NCBI GenBank assembly: GCA_041563675.1
Contig: JBFGRM010000105.1
Location: 1 to 8,345, forward strand
Direction: 5' to 3'
Source of the DNA: JBFGRM01 sp041563675
GTDB taxonomy: Bacteria; Nitrospirota; Nitrospiria; Nitrospirales; Nitrospiraceae
Length of the DNA: 8,345 nucleotides
The position numbers and the translations under genes were made by a program. The notes under the pieces were generated by a model. The model was not told the origin of the DNA and ran no database searches. It saw nothing but the letters and a program-made list of their open reading frames with translations. Each line of letters starts with the position of its first letter. Positions within the stretch are counted from its first letter, which is position 1. Below, in pieces: positions 7,172 to 8,345 of this stretch.

Positions 7172-7177
7172 CCTCCT
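7172..7177 (-). promoter_or_regulatory. Ribosome binding site of the FHA gene, overlapping the upstream stop codon
   Basis: AGGAGG on the minus strand lies 6 nt before ATG 7165. It shares its first two bases with the TAG stop (7178-7176) of the preceding phosphatase gene, giving TAGGAGG. This decides the FHA start and shows the two genes are co-transcribed and probably translationally coupled. Confidence 0.85.
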
Positions 7178-8033
7178 AGCTGGGAGAGTTGATGCGGGCT
7201 CCGTTGAACCACGGGCGGAGCATGCGATGCCAAAACCCCGTGGAGGTGGCCTGCTGAACCGCCACCAACACCACGGTCGTGTTGTCCTCGCCTCCACGGG
7301 CGTTGGCCAGCTCGATCAACCGAGCCGAGGCCGACTGGAGATCGGGAGTGTCTTTGATCGCGCAGAGCAGTTCCGGTGGTTCGATCCCTCGCGTCAACCC
7401 ATCGGAGCACAGCAGCAGAACGTCATCGGTCTTGATGGGGACCTCCCCGAGTTCGACCTCAACGGTCGGTCCGATCCCGACGGCTCTCGTCAGCACATGC
7501 TTCTGGGTTGACCGCTGCGCCTGCGCCTCGGTCAATAACCCCGACCGCACCTGCTCGGCCACCAGGGAATGGTCTGCGGTGAGCGGGACGATGCTGTTCC
7601 CGCGAATAAGGTACAGCCGGCTGTCGCCCACATGGGCGATCGAGAGGATCTGACCCTGTATCACTGCGGCGACCACCGTGGTGCCCATCCCCCGGTAGTC
7701 GGGCCGGCTTTGAGCTTCCTGGTGGACCACATGGTTGGCACGGCGCACGGCGCTCGCGAGACGATTGGTCTGAGGCAGGAAGCCCTGATCGTACGTCCCG
7801 ATGGCCTCGTAGCCATCGGGGACCGAGGCCAGCGCGTAATGATGCCGGATCGCCTCGATGGTGAGCTGACTCGCCACCTCTCCGCCTTCTTTTCCTCCCA
7901 TGCCGTCGCAGACCACATACAACCCCAGGTCCGCGTCCACATGAAACCGATCCTCGTTTGTCGACCGTATTAAGCCGACATCCGACTTGGCATCACAGAG
8001 CACTGATGGTCTTCCAACCAAGGCCTTCCCCAC
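7176..8033 (-). CDS. PP2C-family Ser/Thr protein phosphatase, first in the cluster
   Basis: This 285-residue metal-dependent phosphatase removes phosphate from Ser/Thr. It has the complete bacterial PP2C motif set: TNED at 25-28, CDGMGG at 42-47, RGMGTTVV at 114-121, GDSRLY at 136-141, ADHSLV at 153-158, HVLTRAVG at 179-186, CSDGLTRG at 209-216, and GEDNTTV at 248-254. It is more canonical in the flap than the other PP2C here. After the domain there is a tail (about 263-285) with FWHRMLRPWF, basic and aromatic, which might touch the membrane or a partner; that is inference. The start is GTG 8033, with GAGGA just upstream and an in-frame TGA three codons before; a second in-frame GTG at 8003 is possible. 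It is the first gene after the likely promoter, and its stop overlaps the FHA ribosome site. Confidence 0.95.
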   Translation of the reverse strand: MGKALVGRPSVLCDAKSDVGLIRSTNEDRFHVDADLGLYVVCDGMGGKEGGEVASQLTIEAIRHHYALASVPDGYEAIGTYDQGFLPQTNRLASAVRRANHVVHQEAQSRPDYRGMGTTVVAAVIQGQILSIAHVGDSRLYLIRGNSIVPLTADHSLVAEQVRSGLLTEAQAQRSTQKHVLTRAVGIGPTVEVELGEVPIKTDDVLLLCSDGLTRGIEPPELLCAIKDTPDLQSASARLIELANARGGEDNTTVVLVAVQQATSTGFWHRMLRPWFNGARINSPS

Positions 8034-8051
8034 TCTTCCTCATAAGCCTAT

Positions 8052-8088
8052 AAAAACACGCGCCTTTCAGGCTCTTTAGGGTCGGCGC
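8052..8088 (-). terminator. Weak terminator-like hairpin with T-run in the leader
   Basis: Reading the minus strand, GCGCC (8088-8084) can pair with GGCGC (8064-8060) across a 19-nt loop. Five T residues (8056-8052) follow 3 nt later. It lies between the proposed promoter and the GTG at 8033. It could attenuate the operon or end an upstream transcript, but the stem is only 5 bp and the loop is long, so it may mean nothing. Confidence 0.22.
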
Positions 8089-8124
8089 CAGGACTCAAAT
8101 TCGGGGCTTTCCCGGGCCTATCCA

Positions 8125-8152
8125 AGCTTAGCCGAGAGCCCTAAGTTGTCAA
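8125..8152 (-). promoter_or_regulatory. Candidate housekeeping-sigma promoter of the signalling operon
   Basis: On the minus strand a perfect -35 hexamer TTGACA (8152-8147) is followed after 16 bp by TAAGCT (8130-8125), which matches the -10 consensus TATAAT at only 3 of 6 bases. Transcription would begin near 8117, leaving a leader of about 84 nt before GTG 8033. CTTAG/CTAAG, a 5-bp inverted repeat with a 9-bp spacer, lies in this promoter and could be an operator. Confidence 0.4.
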
Positions 8153-8207
8153 CAAACCAGCCGTCCCGGGTAACCGAAGGCTGCCCGTATGCTGTCTTCC
8201 ATCTGAG

Positions 8208-8220
8208 CGGGAGCCTCCCG
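8208..8220. repeat. Short perfect inverted repeat CGGGAG-C-CTCCCG
   Basis: Two 6-bp arms meet around a single central base, about 55 bp upstream of the candidate -35 box. The spacing fits a dimeric regulator half-site pair or a small RNA hairpin. The symmetry is seen directly; any role is a guess, since short GC palindromes are common in DNA of this composition. Confidence 0.25.
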
Positions 8221-8345
8221 GCGACCGGGCTTTGGGGGGACCCCGGATGGGGGCGTGGCGAGACCGATGGTGGCGGCGTAGGCCCGGTGAGGACACCGCC
8301 CGTGAGGGCGCGGGCCGGCATGCTCGCCTCACGCCGGATGGGTCC

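Larger units (their letters stand above)
8034..8345. other. 312-bp upstream region without a supported gene
   Basis: This stretch before the first phosphatase gene should hold its promoter and leader. A minus-strand frame is open from the window edge to a TAG at 8118, but its translation is Pro/Ser/Arg-rich, shows no domain, and overlaps the best promoter, so I do not call it. If it were the tail of a gene starting outside the window, the promoter would lie inside that gene. Short hairpins are present at 8208-8220 and 8285-8298 (CGGTG, loop AGGA, CACCG). I find no tRNA, rRNA or riboswitch pattern I recognise. Confidence 0.5.

Noticed and set aside
7166..7297. Longer N-terminus for the FHA protein
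   Set aside because: The extra 44 residues overlap the preceding phosphatase gene and are Arg/Pro-rich, whereas ATG 7165 has an ideal ribosome site.
8047..8052. TATAGG on the minus strand just before the first phosphatase as a -10 box
   Set aside because: There is no -35-like sequence 16-18 bp upstream, and transcription would begin almost on the start codon.
8118..8345. Minus-strand frame open from the window edge to 8118, possibly the tail of an upstream gene
   Set aside because: The residues are Pro/Ser/Arg-rich with no recognisable domain, and the best promoter lies inside it. It could only be settled with sequence beyond the window.
1..8345. CRISPR array, insertion sequence, tRNA or rRNA, toxin-antitoxin or known defence system
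   Set aside because: I saw no regularly spaced repeats, transposase motifs or RNA gene signatures, and the genes present are all explained by signalling families plus one small exported protein.

Overview
The window is GC-rich and compactly coded. Every gene I can support lies on the minus strand, so the biological reading direction runs from 8345 down to 1. The genome looks bacterial and probably Gram-negative. There is a Hanks-type kinase, PP2C phosphatases and an HPK4-like hybrid histidine kinase, and the last gene ends in a terminal beta-strand of the outer-membrane-protein type. The mix resembles deep-branching, signalling-rich, high-GC lineages such as Nitrospirota or NC10, but that placement is impression only.

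Layout in transcription order: an upstream stretch without a supported gene (8034-8345) carries a consensus -35 box (TTGACA) with a weak -10. It is followed by a PP2C Ser/Thr phosphatase (8033-7176), a tandem FHA-domain protein (7165-6455), a second PP2C phosphatase (6427-5597), a membrane-anchored Ser/Thr kinase with an outside SH3b domain (5509-3797), a possible 21-codon small ORF (3740-3675), and a six-TM PAS-GAF hybrid histidine kinase with a C-terminal receiver (3664-911). A 360-bp gap with a GC-rich hairpin and a direct repeat then separates these from a small exported protein of unknown function (550-29). Gaps grow along the block (10, 27, 87, 132, 360 bp). The first three genes are therefore the tightest unit, the kinases are probably co-transcribed with them, and the last gene is probably separate.

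Inferred working model: the transmembrane kinase senses something outside the inner membrane through its SH3b domain and phosphorylates threonines in the cytoplasm. The FHA protein reads phosphothreonine, and the two PP2C enzymes reset the system. Both the kinase juxtamembrane linker and the linker between the two FHA domains contain a short D-[K/R]-T-V-x-[L/I] motif that could be the phosphorylated docking site. The hybrid histidine kinase at the end may connect this Ser/Thr circuit to a His-Asp phosphorelay. The kinase/phosphatase/FHA trio recalls the PpkA/PppA/Fha regulators of type VI secretion, but no secretion gene is present here. The individual families are known. What deserves a second look is the arrangement (two non-identical phosphatases flanking one FHA reader, SH3b kinase, hybrid HK) and the odd basic tail of the kinase.
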